This document shows, in pieces, positions 63,540-64,000 of a DNA stretch of 64,000 nt; the first letter of the stretch is position 1, and every line of letters starts with the position of its first letter. Source of the DNA: Bacillota bacterium (GTDB taxonomy: Bacteria > Bacillota > Clostridia > Acetivibrionales > DSM-1351); contig JAEZIB010000141.1 of the NCBI GenBank assembly GCA_023416275.1, forward strand, positions 3,027-67,026, in the 5' to 3' direction. The position numbers and the translations under genes were made by a program. The notes under the pieces are model-generated. The model was given only the letters and a program-made list of their open reading frames with translations, was not told where the DNA came from and did no database searches.

Positions 63540-64000
63540 ATGTTAAATTCAGAAATTACAAAACTTATTAACGAACAAATCAACAAGGAACTTTATTCTG
63601 CTTACCTTTATCTTGATATGGCTGGGTATTATGCTGATAAAAGTCTTGATGGTTTTGAAAATTGGTTTTATATACAAGCTCAGGAGGAAAGGGATCACGC
63701 AATGTTATTCAGAACTTATCTGCTGAATAACGATGATAAGGTAGTTTTAACTGCCATTGCTGCTCCAGATAGCAACTACAAGGACTTTAAAGACCCTTTG
63801 TTAGCAACTCTTGAGCATGAAAAGACTGTAACAGCTTCAATTAATAATATTTATGCTGTAGCTTATGCCCAGAAAGATTTCCGTACAATGCAATTCTTGG
63901 ATTGGTTCGTTAAGGAACAAGGTGAAGAAGAAAAAAATTCTTCCGACTTAATTAGCAAATTTGACTTGTTTGGAAATGATTCAAAAGGCTTGTATATGCT
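63540..64000 (+). CDS. ftnA: Ferritin, N-terminal 153 residues
   Basis: The product starts MLNSEITKLINEQINKELYS and continues AYLYLDMAGYYADKSLDGFENW, QAQEERDHAMLFRTYLL, NIYAVAYAQKDFRTMQFLDWF and VKEQGEEEKNSSDLI. The four-helix ferritin core with ferroxidase ligands (Glu in NKELYSAYLYL, Glu and His in AQEERDHA, Glu in LEHEK, Gln/Glu in KEQGEEE) is visible. It stores iron in the cytosol. AGGAGG lies five bases before ATG. The gene continues past the right edge; about 15-20 residues are missing. Confidence 0.93.
   Translation, partial: MLNSEITKLINEQINKELYSAYLYLDMAGYYADKSLDGFENWFYIQAQEERDHAMLFRTYLLNNDDKVVLTAIAAPDSNYKDFKDPLLATLEHEKTVTASINNIYAVAYAQKDFRTMQFLDWFVKEQGEEEKNSSDLISKFDLFGNDSKGLYM

Overview
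The window looks like a chromosome segment of a mesophilic, cellulosome-producing Clostridium of the Ruminiclostridium type (C. cellulolyticum / papyrosolvens / cellobioparum group). The evidence is AT-rich intergenic DNA, strong AGGAGG ribosome sites with occasional TTG or GTG starts, and seven secreted polysaccharide-degrading enzymes ending in type I dockerins. Those dockerins carry Ala-Leu or Ala-Ile at the cohesin-recognition positions, as in C. cellulolyticum, and two of the enzymes resemble endoglucanase Cel5A of that species. The species is inferred. I saw no tRNA, rRNA or CRISPR array.

Layout. (1) 1-6.5 kb, minus strand: start of an MmcQ/YjbR-family gene, a protein with two tandem HNH-like modules, and a Wadjet (plasmid/DNA defence) operon jetA-jetB-jetC with no jetD visible. 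(2) 6.7-11.4 kb, plus strand: a membrane receptor with an extracytoplasmic beta-propeller, HAMP and a degenerate nucleotide-cyclase domain, followed by a membrane-anchored MORN-repeat protein. (3) 11.8-37.4 kb: a complete-looking extracellular contractile injection system (eCIS; Afp/PVC-like). A PAAR-like tip gene is on the plus strand. The minus strand has two transcription units. The upstream one (37.4 to 32.35 kb) holds the AAA+ ATPase, a DUF4157 protein and three small proteins sharing an N-terminal leader, which are likely cargo. The downstream one (31.9 to 12.4 kb) holds cap, sheath, two tubes, hub chaperone, DUF6760, a repeat protein, LysM protein, VgrG-like spike, gp25, two J-type baseplate proteins, a tail wedge protein and a large protein of unknown function. 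(4) 37.8-62.6 kb: cellulosomal enzymes (PL10-CE8 pectinase, GH5 cellulase, GH26 mannanase, two GH9 cellulases, a GH5 mannanase-like enzyme, two tandem Cel5A-like cellulases). Mixed in are a YhhN membrane protein, a BtrH/C39-like protein, a glycogen branching enzyme and a secreted serpin. (5) The end holds the start of a ferritin gene.

Most noteworthy. The DUF6760 reading frame has no usable start codon, but joins the preceding chaperone gene in the -1 frame at a GGGGG run just before its stop, suggesting a programmed frameshift inside the eCIS operon. The three presumed cargo genes share a leader-coding 5' end joined to unrelated C-termini. The sheath carries an inserted tandem-duplicated domain, and a repeat protein has five 54-residue units. 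Several intergenic repeat families lie between the genes, including a 157-bp element with terminal inverted repeats (three copies) and small TTGAC-containing hairpin arrays, one of which appears to supply the -35 box of the eCIS promoter. Four cellulosomal genes have unattached Shine-Dalgarno-like boxes far upstream of their starts, which may be mRNA stabilisers.
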